Source: JAHECW01 sp964641415 (lineage in GTDB: Bacteria; Acidobacteriota; Thermoanaerobaculia; Thermoanaerobaculales; Sulfomarinibacteraceae). From it: DNA of 64,000 nt. The stretch lies in the NCBI GenBank assembly GCA_964641415.1, contig CAZXMW010000002.1, positions 1 to 64,000 on the forward strand, in the 5' to 3' direction. The notes below the pieces were generated by a model. It made no database searches, was not told the origin of the DNA, and saw only the letters and a program-made list of their open reading frames with translations. Both the position numbers and the translations under genes were made by a program. How positions within the stretch are numbered: position 1 is the stretch's first letter; every line of letters begins with the position of its first letter. Shown here one piece after another: positions 52,095-60,458 of the stretch.

Positions 52095-53573
52095 CTATGA
52101 CTGCAAAGCGGTCTCGGCCATGGCGACCGCCTCGACCAGAGCGCTCGCTTTGCTGCGGCATTCCTCGAGCTCGCGCTCGGGAACCGAGTCGTACACGATC
52201 CCGGCGCCGGCCTGAAGGTGCGCCACCCCGCCGCGCTCGACGAGGGTGCGAATCGCGATGCATGAGTCGAGGTCGCCGGTGGCGTTGATGTAGCCCACCG
52301 CTCCGCCGTAGACGCCGCGCCGGACGTCCTCGAGCTCGTCGATGATCTCCATCGCCCGCACCTTCGGCGCCCCGCTGAGGGTTCCGGCCGGGAAGCAGGC
52401 GAACAGCGCGTCCCAGGCGTCGCAGCCCTCGCGGAGCTCTCCGGCAACCTCGCTGACCAGGTGCATCACGTGGCTGTAGCGCTCGACCTCGGCCTCGCGC
52501 ACCACCCGCACGGTACCGGGAACGGCGACTCGGCCGATGTCGTTGCGCCCGAGGTCGACCAGCATGGTGTGCTCGGCGAGCTCTTTCGGGTCGGCCCGGA
52601 GCTCGGTTTCCAGACTTCCGTCGTGCTCCGCGTCGACGCCGCGCGGCCTGGTGCCGGCGATCGGGCAGGTCGACACCGTTCTCCCGAGCACCCGCACCAG
52701 CATCTCGGGGCTCGACCCGAGAATCCGCGCGCTGCCGGTGTCCAGAAGGAACATGTACGGCGACGGGTTGGTCACCCGCAGCATCCGGTAGATCTCCGCC
52801 GCCGTGCAGCGCGGTACCCTGCGCCAGCGGCGCGACAGGACGACCTGGAAGATGTCACCGCCCAGGATGTGCTCGCGCGCCGTCGCCACAGCCGCGACGT
52901 AGTCGTCGGCCGACGGCGTCGATCGCCAGCCGGCCCAGCTGTCAGCCGGCGGGACCGGCAGGCGGTGGGGGCGCGGTCCTTCGACCTGCTCGAGCAGTGT
53001 GGCATTGAGCCTGTCGAGCCGGGCCGTCGCCGTGCGCCACGCGGCTTCGGCATCATCCCCGACCGACGCCAGCGTGACCAGCTGCAGCCGCTGCCGGGCC
53101 CGGTCGAGAGCCACCACCGAGTCGTAGAGACCGAACCACGCATCGGACAGGCCGCCCTCGTCGCGTCCGGTGGCGGGGATGGCTTCGACCAGACGAACGG
53201 CGTCGTAGCCGAGATAGCCCAAGGCGCCACCCGAGAACGGCGGCAGATCGTCGGTGACGGCGACCCGGCCGAGGTCGGTCATCCGCCGCAGAACATCGAT
53301 CGCCGGCCCGGGCTCGGGCGCCCCGTCGACCAACGCCTGACCGTTCCGGACCTCGACGATTCGAAACGGGTCGGCCCCGACGAACGAATAGCGCGCAACC
53401 CGCTCGCCGCCTTCCACGCTCTCGAGAAGGAAGGGGTTGCGACCTCCGCGGGCGAGCCTCGCGTACACCGTGAACGGAGTCACCGTGTCCGAGGTCAGCT
53501 CGCGCACCACCGGCACCACGTCGTGGTCACGCGCCAGCGCCAGAAACTCGTCGGATGTCGGACGGGTGTCCAT
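52095..53573 (-). CDS. trpE: Anthranilate synthase component I
   Basis: Chorismate to anthranilate with TrpG. 492 residues: N-terminal regulatory part with NPFLLESVEGG, the LLES tryptophan-binding motif, so feedback inhibition is likely; chorismate-binding domain with GGDIFQVVLSRRW, PSPYMFLLD, GSSPEMLVRV, CPIAGTRPRG, LVDLGRNDIGRV, FPAGTLSGAPKVRAMEIIDELE and LQAGAGIVYDSVPERE. First gene of trpEGDCFBA. Divergent from asnS; no leader peptide with tandem Trp codons was seen in the shared upstream region, which does hold a 7-bp-stem hairpin (53615-53631). Confidence 0.95.
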   Translation of the reverse strand: MDTRPTSDEFLALARDHDVVPVVRELTSDTVTPFTVYARLARGGRNPFLLESVEGGERVARYSFVGADPFRIVEVRNGQALVDGAPEPGPAIDVLRRMTDLGRVAVTDDLPPFSGGALGYLGYDAVRLVEAIPATGRDEGGLSDAWFGLYDSVVALDRARQRLQLVTLASVGDDAEAAWRTATARLDRLNATLLEQVEGPRPHRLPVPPADSWAGWRSTPSADDYVAAVATAREHILGGDIFQVVLSRRWRRVPRCTAAEIYRMLRVTNPSPYMFLLDTGSARILGSSPEMLVRVLGRTVSTCPIAGTRPRGVDAEHDGSLETELRADPKELAEHTMLVDLGRNDIGRVAVPGTVRVVREAEVERYSHVMHLVSEVAGELREGCDAWDALFACFPAGTLSGAPKVRAMEIIDELEDVRRGVYGGAVGYINATGDLDSCIAIRTLVERGGVAHLQAGAGIVYDSVPERELEECRSKASALVEAVAMAETALQS

Positions 53574-53752
53574 CGGGCCTCCACACCAATCGCGAAGGCG
53601 ACATTGTACCGTGCGACGCGCGCAGCGCGTCATGAGCCGCGAGCGTCGCCCGGTCGCCGCACACGGCCCGGCGGCGCTCGCTGCTTCTGGAGGTGGATTC
53701 GACCGGCAGCCCGCCCCCTCATGTACAATCCCCCACTCGACGGGAGGACCCG

Positions 53753-55054
53753 ATGTCGACCCCAGTGATCACCATCGCCGAGCTCATCGAGCACGTCGAC
53801 TCCGACGTCACCCTCGAGGGCTGGGTCTACAACTGGCGCAAGAAGGGCAAGCTGCGCTTCATCATTCTGCGCGACGGCTTCGGGTATCTGCAGTGCGTGG
53901 TCTTCCGGCCCGAGGTTGACGAGGCGGTGTGGCAGACCGCGGTCGAGCTGACTCAGGAGTCCTCGGTCCGGATCACCGGTCGCCTGGTGGCCGACGATCG
54001 GGCACCGGGCGGCTTCGAGCTCAAGGTGGTCGGACTCGAAGCGGTTCACATCGCGCCCGAGTTTCCCATCGGGAAGAAGGACCACGGGCCCGACTTCCTG
54101 CTCAACCACCGCCACCTGTGGCTGCGGTCCAAGCGGCAGCACGCGATCATGCGGGTTCGCTCCGAGGTCACCCAGGCGATCCGGGACTTCTTCTACACCC
54201 GCGGCTACACCAACATCGACTCGCCGATCCTGACCCCGGCAGCGTGCGAGGGAACGTCGACCCTGTTCGAAACCGACTACTTCGGAGAGCCGGCGTTTCT
54301 GTCCCAGTCGGGACAGCTCTATCTCGAGCCCGCCTGTGCCGCCCTCGGCAAGGTCTACTGCTTCGGGCCCACCTTCCGGGCCGAGAAGTCCAAGACCCGG
54401 CGTCACCTCACCGAGTTCTGGATGGTCGAGCCCGAGGTCGCGTGGCTGCGTTTCGACGGTCTGCTCGAGCTCTGCGAGGAGTTCCTCTCCGAGATCGTGT
54501 CGCGGGTCCTCGACCGCTGCGCGGACGATCTCGAACGCCTCGAACGGGACACATCTCTCCTCGAGCCCGCAACCCGGCGGCCGTATCCGCGGCTGGACTA
54601 CAAAGACGCCGTCGGCACGCTGCAGAAGCTGGGGTCGGATATCGAGATGGGGGACGACTTCGGCGGCGACGACGAGACGTTGCTCACGCGGCAGTTCGAC
54701 CGCCCGCTGATGGTCACCCGGTACCCGGCGGCGATCAAGGCGTTCTACATGCAGCCCGACCCGAAAGATCCGAACCGCGCGCTCGCCGTCGACGTCCTCG
54801 CGCCCGAAGGCTACGGCGAGATCATCGGCGGCTCGGAAAGATCGGACTCGCTCGACCATCTCGAGCATCAGATCGCGGACCACCGGCTGCCTCGCGAGGC
54901 CTTCGAGTGGTATCTGGACGTGCGCCGCTACGGCTCGTTCCCGCACTCGGGCTTCGGCATGGGGGTCGAGCGCTGCGTCACCTGGATCTGCGGCGTGCCG
55001 CACCTGCGTGAAGCAATCCCCTACCCGCGGATGCTCAACCGGCTCTACCCTTAG
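53753..55054 (+). CDS. asnS: Asparaginyl-tRNA synthetase
   Basis: Class IIb synthetase charging tRNA-Asn. 433 residues: N-terminal OB-fold anticodon domain (VTLEGWVYNWRKKGKLRFIILRDG-type), then the catalytic core with motif 1 (RDFFYTRGYTNIDSPIL), motif 2 (FRAEKSKTRRHLTEFWMVEPE) and motif 3 (GFGMGVERCVTWICG). The TEFWMVEPE form and absence of an insertion domain fit AsnS rather than AspS. GGGAGG lies five bases before ATG 53753. A heptad repeat starts three bases after its stop. Confidence 0.95.
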   Translation: MSTPVITIAELIEHVDSDVTLEGWVYNWRKKGKLRFIILRDGFGYLQCVVFRPEVDEAVWQTAVELTQESSVRITGRLVADDRAPGGFELKVVGLEAVHIAPEFPIGKKDHGPDFLLNHRHLWLRSKRQHAIMRVRSEVTQAIRDFFYTRGYTNIDSPILTPAACEGTSTLFETDYFGEPAFLSQSGQLYLEPACAALGKVYCFGPTFRAEKSKTRRHLTEFWMVEPEVAWLRFDGLLELCEEFLSEIVSRVLDRCADDLERLERDTSLLEPATRRPYPRLDYKDAVGTLQKLGSDIEMGDDFGGDDETLLTRQFDRPLMVTRYPAAIKAFYMQPDPKDPNRALAVDVLAPEGYGEIIGGSERSDSLDHLEHQIADHRLPREAFEWYLDVRRYGSFPHSGFGMGVERCVTWICGVPHLREAIPYPRMLNRLYP

Positions 55055-55056
55055 AC

Positions 55057-55147
55057 AGTTCTGAGTTGTGAGTTCTCAGTTCTCGATGACATCGCAATTG
55101 ATACCAGGGATGTGCGCGATGGAATTCAAAATCGAGAATTGAGAACT
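55057..55147. repeat. Heptad-arm inverted repeat, copy 4 (asnS-smr junction)
   Basis: Left arm: AGTTCTG, AGTTGTG, AGTTCTC, AGTTCTC, then GATGACATCGCA. Right arm: TGCGCGATGGAATTC, then AAAATCGAGAATTGAGAACT, near-complement of the left. It fills the gap between the convergent genes asnS and smr and supplies the smr stop codon (CTA at 55146-55148). Confidence 0.8.
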
Positions 55148-55688
55148 AGGACCTCGAGGCGCGACCATCGCCTCCTTTGTCCGACAAGGAGGCGATGGTC
55201 GCGCCCCAGGTGCCGCGTTCGGCGGTGCCGTCGCTGTAGCTCTCGACGAGCGGGTGCTCGGAGAGCACGCCGCGAACCCGCTCGCGCTGGACGCCGATGC
55301 CCTTGCCGTGGATCAGCCGCACCTCCCGGAAGCCCGCGGCATACGCGGCTTCGACGTAGCCCCGAACGACGTCGCGAATGTCCCGTGGTGCAAAGTGATG
55401 GAGATCGATGAAGTCCTCGACGGGAAGCTCGATCGGCTCGTCAGGATCGACGACATCGCCCGTTTCGGTTCCCGTCGCCCCCGCATCGTCGTCCGAATCG
55501 CGCCGGCCGAATGCCACAAAGACGACACCCGTCGACGCGAGCAGAATCGCGCCGAACACGCCGAGACCCCACCAGGCCTTGGGGCCGATGATGCGCGACA
55601 GCGGCCAGGTCAGCAAGGCGGCGACCGCGAACACCACACCCTTGGTCAGCACATAGGCGGTGCGGGGCGACACCGGTCGAATCACCAC
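55146..55688 (-). CDS. Membrane-anchored Smr-domain protein
   Basis: 180 residues. Two hydrophobic segments at the N-terminus (about 13-31 and 40-61) are followed by an acidic linker and a Smr (MutS2 C-terminal) domain: DLHHFAPRDIRDVVRGYVEAAY, FREVRLIHGKGIGVQRERVRGVL. Smr domains are nucleases or nucleic-acid binders; the usual HGxGxGxLR motif is present as HGKGIGVQR. Membrane anchoring of a Smr domain is unusual. The last ~16 codons are formed by a palindrome and the stop comes from the adjacent repeat, so the native C-terminus may have been replaced. GTG start at 55688. Confidence 0.8.
   Translation of the reverse strand: MVIRPVSPRTAYVLTKGVVFAVAALLTWPLSRIIGPKAWWGLGVFGAILLASTGVVFVAFGRRDSDDDAGATGTETGDVVDPDEPIELPVEDFIDLHHFAPRDIRDVVRGYVEAAYAAGFREVRLIHGKGIGVQRERVRGVLSEHPLVESYSDGTAERGTWGATIASLSDKGGDGRASRS
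55158..55205. repeat. Palindrome inside the smr 3' end
   Basis: Arms GGCGCGACCATCGCCTCCTT (55158-55177) and its exact complement (55186-55205) around an 8-base loop. It contains CCATCGCC/GGCGATGG, the core word of the heptad element immediately beside it. It lies in the coding region of smr. Confidence 0.85.
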
Positions 55689-55710
55689 CGGAGTATAGCG
55701 GGACCCGGCG

Positions 55711-56082
55711 TCACTCCTCGGCCAGTAGCGGCAGCGTGACCGCCGGCAGGCCGGCGGACCCGTCCGACTGATCGTTGACGCGGTAATAGATGGTCATTTT
55801 GTCGCGTCGTGAACACACCAGCCGGCCCGCGCGAAGCCGGCTGAGGTGCTGCGAAATCGCGGCCGGGCTCATCTCGAGCACCGCGGCCAGATCGCAGACA
55901 CAGAGCTCGCCGGCACGTTCGAGCAGGGCGAGAATCTTGAGCCGGGTCTCCCCGCCGAGCAGCGCATAGTGCTGCGCCATGCGCTGGAGAGGACGCCGGT
56001 ACCGGGTCAAGGCGGCGCGAAGAACCGCCAGCTCGGAGGACCCGGGCTGCGATGAGCTGCAGTCAATGGCGTCGTCTGGCAT
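55711..56082 (-). CDS. ArsR/SmtB-family transcriptional regulator
   Basis: Winged-helix repressor of 123 residues. HYALLGGETRLKILALLERAGELCVCDLAAVLEMSPAAISQHLSRLRAGRLVCSRRDKMTIYYRV-type body; the ELCVCDL motif in helix alpha3 is the metalloid/metal site of ArsR and CadC, so sensing of arsenic, antimony or a soft metal is likely. Divergent from the DCC gene; a TTAAG/CTTAA inverted repeat between them is the candidate operator. No arsenic resistance gene is nearby. Confidence 0.9.
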   Translation of the reverse strand: MPDDAIDCSSSQPGSSELAVLRAALTRYRRPLQRMAQHYALLGGETRLKILALLERAGELCVCDLAAVLEMSPAAISQHLSRLRAGRLVCSRRDKMTIYYRVNDQSDGSAGLPAVTLPLLAEE

Positions 56083-56132
56083 GGTTGCTCCTTCTTCGGT
56101 CTGTTATAGTCCTTTTATAATCACATACCTAT

Positions 56133-56148
56133 TTAAGCATTAACTTAA
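56133..56148. promoter_or_regulatory. Candidate ArsR operator
   Basis: TTAAGCATTAACTTAA: arms TTAAG and CTTAA around six bases, in a strikingly AT-rich stretch (56100-56160) between the divergent arsR and DCC genes. TATAGT and TATAAT-like hexamers lie at 56105 and 56116. Confidence 0.5.
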
Positions 56149-56227
56149 GAATCGTCAAGTGTCACTTTCGACCGATCTTGCAGCAGCGCTTCGAATACCG
56201 CACACCGAGCCGTTGTTTCCCCATCTG

Positions 56228-56587
56228 ATGAGCACGAACGGCTCCCTGCCACTCGAGGTCTGGATCGACGGCGCCTGCCCTGTGTGCCGCCGGTCCGAGC
56301 GCTGGTGCCGCCGGCGAGACAACCACGGTCTGCTCGAGTTCAAGGATCTGCACAGCGATCCCGATCCGCCGGCGTCTCGGACACGCTTGATGGAGGCCGT
56401 GCACGTCCGCCGAGCAGACGGCACAGTGGCATCCGGCTTCGAGGCCTGGCGGCACATTCTCCTCACCCTCGATCGCTGGCGCTGGCTGGGAAAGATCGCT
56501 GCGCTGCCCGGCCTCGATCAGCTCGGTTCGCTGCTCTACTCTCTGGTCGCGGCCAACCGCCACCGCTTGCCGCTCGGGCGCGGCTGA
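56228..56587 (+). CDS. DCC-family thiol-disulfide oxidoreductase-like protein (DUF393)
   Basis: 119 residues beginning near PLEVWIDGACPVCRRSERW: the DxxCPxC signature of the DCC family, followed by the GFEAWRHIL and helical tail common to DUF393. Thiol redox activity is assumed from the CPVC pair. ATG 56228 is the nearest start; a GTG at 56159 would add 23 residues. Divergent from arsR and perhaps regulated by it. Stops 14 bases before the convergent lipoprotein gene. Confidence 0.75.
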   Translation: MSTNGSLPLEVWIDGACPVCRRSERWCRRRDNHGLLEFKDLHSDPDPPASRTRLMEAVHVRRADGTVASGFEAWRHILLTLDRWRWLGKIAALPGLDQLGSLLYSLVAANRHRLPLGRG

Positions 56588-56600
56588 GGTCGACTTCTCA

Positions 56601-57908
56601 TCAGGGGCGCCAGTCGTCGACTGGAATGGGGTCGCCGAGCGACCCGTCATCGGCCAAACGCGCAACGTGAATGTTCAGGTCGAGCTCCACGGGTCGCAGC
56701 TTCGGCGTGACGACGAAGAGCCAGTCACCGCCGGAGGTCGTCGCGGATTCGATGAGCACCGTCCGGTGCGGGCCCGCGAGACGGACCTCGTCGACCCGGC
56801 CACCCTGGAATCGGAGCTGTCGGTCGCCGCGCATGAAGTAGAGCTCGTTGACCGGACCGATTCGCGGACACCACTCCATGCCGCCGGTGTTGATGGTCGG
56901 CTGGAGCGGCTGGGCCGGCCCGACGGCCGGATCGAAGAGATACAGATCACTGCTGCCGTCGCGGGTCGTCGCGAAAACCATTCGCTCCGGCGACCCGGCC
57001 ATCACGACCGCGTCGTAGGCGTCGCCGCCGTCGACGGCGGTCGTCGGTTCGACGGCGCCCCAGGGTCGGTCCGCGGCGTCGCGCTCGGCGGCGCCGACCC
57101 AAGGCTCGCCGCCAGGCTCGGCGAGGGTGACGAGGCACCGCCGCTCGTCGTCGCTCACCCAGGTCACCTGGACCTGCTCGGCGCTGTCGGTTCCCGGGAA
57201 CTCGACGATTTCAGGCGCCGACCATCCGTCCACCCCGAGCTCGGTTCGGAAGCTGCGCTCGAACACCCTCTCGTCGGCCGTCGGCGGGCGTAGACCGCTC
57301 CTCGGCGCGCCGATCCAATCGCCACCGGGCGTCGCCGGCCGCCTCAACCTGGCGCTGAAGTACAGCACGCGCCCGTCGCCGACCGGGACCGGGCCGCGCT
57401 CGACACCGTCGCTGTTGATCCGATCCGGATTCTCAACCGGACTCGGGGCGTCAGCAAGCTCGAGCTTGGGCAACCGCCACCGGGCATAGGTCGCGAAGTC
57501 CATGAGCTGCTCGGCCTCCAGCCGGAGCTCCTTCTCGCCGATCATGGTCGTGGTTCCGGGCACCGGAATCGCGACGACCTCGGTTCCCGCACTGATGTCC
57601 TCGATCGCGCCCGGACGATCGGCGACGATGACCACCGTGTCCCGGGTGATCGTCACTTCCGCGATGATCCCGCCGGCCACGTCGGGGGTCGGGCGCGAGC
57701 CGTCGGCGCGACCAAGCGCCCGCGGTACTCCGGCGCGGATGGTCGTGATCCAGACTCCCTCTTCGGTCGGACTGGGCGTCGCCTCGAGAAGGTTGCCGAA
57801 CGTCTCGGTGTCGGCGTGGGGCATCGGTCGCATGGGATCGACCAGGTCGCACGACCCGATCACGGCGAGCGCGGCGAAGCAGATCAGCAGGCGAGCAGCA
57901 CGTTTCAT
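56601..57908 (-). CDS. Lipoprotein with WD40/PD40-like propeller
   Basis: 435 residues. Signal peptide with lipobox AVIGSC gives lipidation at about Cys20. The middle and C-terminal parts have PD40-like repeats: VLYFSARLRRPATPGGDWIG, VTWVSDDERRCLVTL, MVFATTRDGSSDLYLFDP, ELYFMRGDRQLRFQGG. Likely a beta-propeller facing the periplasm or outside; no enzyme motif seen. Role unknown. Transcribed alone, convergent with the DCC gene. Confidence 0.75.
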   Translation of the reverse strand: MKRAARLLICFAALAVIGSCDLVDPMRPMPHADTETFGNLLEATPSPTEEGVWITTIRAGVPRALGRADGSRPTPDVAGGIIAEVTITRDTVVIVADRPGAIEDISAGTEVVAIPVPGTTTMIGEKELRLEAEQLMDFATYARWRLPKLELADAPSPVENPDRINSDGVERGPVPVGDGRVLYFSARLRRPATPGGDWIGAPRSGLRPPTADERVFERSFRTELGVDGWSAPEIVEFPGTDSAEQVQVTWVSDDERRCLVTLAEPGGEPWVGAAERDAADRPWGAVEPTTAVDGGDAYDAVVMAGSPERMVFATTRDGSSDLYLFDPAVGPAQPLQPTINTGGMEWCPRIGPVNELYFMRGDRQLRFQGGRVDEVRLAGPHRTVLIESATTSGGDWLFVVTPKLRPVELDLNIHVARLADDGSLGDPIPVDDWRP

Positions 57909-58078
57909 GAGTCGTCTCCTTGGTCAGAGCGATTCTGCCGGACGAGATGCGCCAAGATCCGGATCTCGAGGTGCGTGCGAAAAGCGGAGGCACACCTTTT
58001 GATTTCTCGAGCATTGTCGCAGGCGCCGAGGGCGCAGGAGATTGGTTCAGACCGCCGATGAGTATCGCTCATCTGAGG

Positions 58079-59704
58079 TCAGAGCAACATTCCGGCGATC
58101 GTGGCCGTCAGCCAGGACGCGATGGCGCCTCCGAACATGGCCTTCAGCCCGAGGGCCGCGAGGGCGGATTTGCGGCTCGGCGCCACCGCCGAGATGCCGC
58201 CGATCTGGATGCCGATGGACGAGAAGTTCGCGAAACCACACAGGGCATAGGTCGAGATGACCGCGCCGCGCTCGCTGAGAACGCCGTCCTGGATGTACGT
58301 GCCGAGGGCGCCGTAGGCGACGAACTCGTTGAGCGAAATCTTGATCCCGAGCAGGTTTCCGACCAGGGCGGCGTCGGCCCACGGCACGCCCATGAGCCAG
58401 GCGAGCGGACGGAACAGGGTGCCGAACAGGGTCTGCAGCGAGCCCGGAACCCAGCCGCGGAACTCTCCGACCGCGGGCGACCAGGCGGTCTTGGCCGAGT
58501 AGGCGATGTACTCGCCGTTCAACAGCCGGCCGTCGACGATGCCGTCGACCCAGCCGAGCAGAACATCGACGACGGCGATCAGGGCGATGAAGCCGATCAG
58601 CATGGCGCCGACATTGAGGGCGAGCTTGAAGCCGTCGCCGATCCCGTTGGTCGCCGCCTCGATGACGCTGCCGCCGGAATCGATGTCGGGCAGCGAGACG
58701 TCGCCGGCGGTGACCGAGTGCTCGGTTTCCGGGTAGATGATCTTGCCGACCACCAGAGCGGCAGGCGCCGACATTACGCTCGCGGCGATCAGGTGGCCGG
58801 CCGGGACCCCGAAAGCGATGTAGCCTGCGAGCACGCCGCCGGCGATGGTCGCGAAGCCCCCGACCATGACGGTCAGCAGCTCCGATCGGGTCATCTCCGT
58901 GAGGAAAGGCTTGATGAGCAGCGGCCCCTCGGTCTGGCCGACGAAGATGTTGGCAGTGCACGACAGGGTCTCGGCGCCGCTCGTGCCCACCGTCCACCGC
59001 ATGAACCGGGCCAGCGCCTCGATCACGACCTGCATGATCCCGAGGTAGTAGAGGACCCCCATGAAGCCGCCGAAAAAAATGATCGTGGGCAGTACCTTGA
59101 AGGCGAACTGGAAGCCGAACCCCGGCCACCCCGCCCCCTGGTCGACGAAGAAGTACCGGCCGTCGGCGAGGTTGCCGAACAGGAATCGCGCCCCGTAGTC
59201 GGACAGGGCGAGGAAGCCGGCGACCCGATCGCTGAAGGCGGAGAAGAAGACCTGGCCGTAGACCCCGTTGACCACCAGCCAGGCGGTGCCCAGGACGACC
59301 ACGAGCACGGCGGCGACCTGGCTGACACGGTCCGGCACGCGGAACCGGCCGCCGACGACGGCGGTGACGGCGGCCGCGACGATCAACCACGAAAGTGCCG
59401 AGGGCACCAGCCATCCTGCCGCCGCCCCGAGGCCGGCGGCGCCGGCGAGCACTACCGCCAGCCCGGCCGGACCGGGCAGGAAACCGCGGCGCTCCTCGCG
59501 CACGAGGTACGAGACCAGCAGCACCGCCAGGATCGCCATGCCGACGAAGCTCCAGACGTCCTCGCGCAGGATGATCAGCGCGAACACGAACTGCAGCCCG
59601 AGACCCCAGACGACGGTCCGCAGCCGGACGCGGTGCCGGTGGTAGGAAAGGCACCACGCCAAACCGAGCAGCACCACGAGCCCGACGACGCTGAGAAGCT
59701 GCAT
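58079..59704 (-). CDS. Concentrative nucleoside transporter (CNT/NupC family)
   Basis: Cation-coupled nucleoside uptake across the inner membrane. 541 residues, longer than bacterial NupC because of four or five extra N-terminal membrane helices (~1-130). Core CNT motifs: FQFAFKVLPTIIFFGGFMGVLYY, GTSGAETLSCTANIFVGQTEGPLLIKPFL, ALNVGAMLIGFIALIA, KISLNEFVAYG and YALCGFANFSSIGIQIGG. AAGGGGG precedes ATG 59704. Pairs functionally with the nucleoside phosphorylase at 66-806 for salvage. Confidence 0.92.
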   Translation of the reverse strand: MQLLSVVGLVVLLGLAWCLSYHRHRVRLRTVVWGLGLQFVFALIILREDVWSFVGMAILAVLLVSYLVREERRGFLPGPAGLAVVLAGAAGLGAAAGWLVPSALSWLIVAAAVTAVVGGRFRVPDRVSQVAAVLVVVLGTAWLVVNGVYGQVFFSAFSDRVAGFLALSDYGARFLFGNLADGRYFFVDQGAGWPGFGFQFAFKVLPTIIFFGGFMGVLYYLGIMQVVIEALARFMRWTVGTSGAETLSCTANIFVGQTEGPLLIKPFLTEMTRSELLTVMVGGFATIAGGVLAGYIAFGVPAGHLIAASVMSAPAALVVGKIIYPETEHSVTAGDVSLPDIDSGGSVIEAATNGIGDGFKLALNVGAMLIGFIALIAVVDVLLGWVDGIVDGRLLNGEYIAYSAKTAWSPAVGEFRGWVPGSLQTLFGTLFRPLAWLMGVPWADAALVGNLLGIKISLNEFVAYGALGTYIQDGVLSERGAVISTYALCGFANFSSIGIQIGGISAVAPSRKSALAALGLKAMFGGAIASWLTATIAGMLL

Positions 59705-59797
59705 GCCACCCCCTTCGAACCCGTTCACTTTACACCAGGGAATGGAGTATGCTCTGCGTGTCTCCCGATTGGGGACAGCGATCAAGCGAGCGAGAAG

Positions 59798-59983
59798 ATG
59801 GACTTTGCCACCGTACGTTTCCTTCGCGTCGTCTTTGCCGTCGCCGGCGGGCTCATCGGCGCCGCTGCGGGCTATCGGTACCTGAGCGGGTTTCCGCTGT
59901 TGGCGCCCATCGGCGGCGCCGTGGTCGGTGCCGTCGTCGGCTGGAACGCGGTCGACCTGATCAAGGGCCGCGCCCACAAGTAG
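59798..59983 (+). CDS. Small glycine-rich membrane protein, 61 aa
   Basis: Two hydrophobic segments (about 9-25 and 32-50) with GGLIGAAAGYRYL and GGAVVGAVVGWNAVDLIKG. No recognised family. It lies between the divergent nucleoside-transporter gene and the zincin gene. The frame is short but bounded by a plausible ATG and ends close to the next gene; no strong ribosome site. Confidence 0.5.
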   Translation: MDFATVRFLRVVFAVAGGLIGAAAGYRYLSGFPLLAPIGGAVVGAVVGWNAVDLIKGRAHK

Positions 59984-60050
59984 CGAGCGCCCGGCGGCTC
60001 AGCGGATGGGACGATCCCGGCGCCCGGCCCCCCGACGAAGCGGTCTCCCG

Positions 60051-60455
60051 GTGAGCCGTACCGAGTTCGAGACGGTCGTTGCCGATGCCCTCGACCGGAT
60101 GCCTCCGGCCTTCGCCGAGCTCATGGACAACGTCGCCGTTCAGGTCGAGGAATGGCCGGACATCGACACGCTCGTCGAGCTCGGGCTCGACCCGGACCGC
60201 GACACGCTCTACGGTCTGTACACCGGCGTGCCCCTGGATGAGCGCGGCGGCTGGTACGGCGGCGTTTTACCCGACGTCATCCAGCTCTATCGCCAGCCGC
60301 TGCTCGACGACTGCCGCGACCGCGCCGGGCTGATCCGAGAGATTCAGCTCACCCTGCTGCACGAAATCGGCCACCACTTCGGCCTCTCCGAAGAGGAGAT
60401 GGAAGCGTGGGAAACCGAGTTCACCGGCCTGGCCGACAGCGCGCCGGGAAGCTGA
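60051..60455 (+). CDS. Zincin-like metallopeptidase (DUF1025-type)
   Basis: 134 residues from GTG 60051 (family start SRTEFETVVADALDRMP); ATG 60006 is in frame and would add 15. The zinc motif HEIGHHFGLSEEEM (HExxH) lies near the C-terminus, preceded by RQPLLDDCRDRAGLIREIQLTLL, the usual order in the PF06262 minimal zincins. Substrate unknown; no signal peptide, so cytosolic. Three bases from the convergent transporter gene at 60459. Confidence 0.85.
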   Translation: MSRTEFETVVADALDRMPPAFAELMDNVAVQVEEWPDIDTLVELGLDPDRDTLYGLYTGVPLDERGGWYGGVLPDVIQLYRQPLLDDCRDRAGLIREIQLTLLHEIGHHFGLSEEEMEAWETEFTGLADSAPGS

Positions 60456-60458
60456 CCG

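Noticed and set aside
53574..53752. Trp attenuator before trpE
   Set aside because: No short leader frame with consecutive Trp codons and no terminator with T-tract; only a short GC hairpin.
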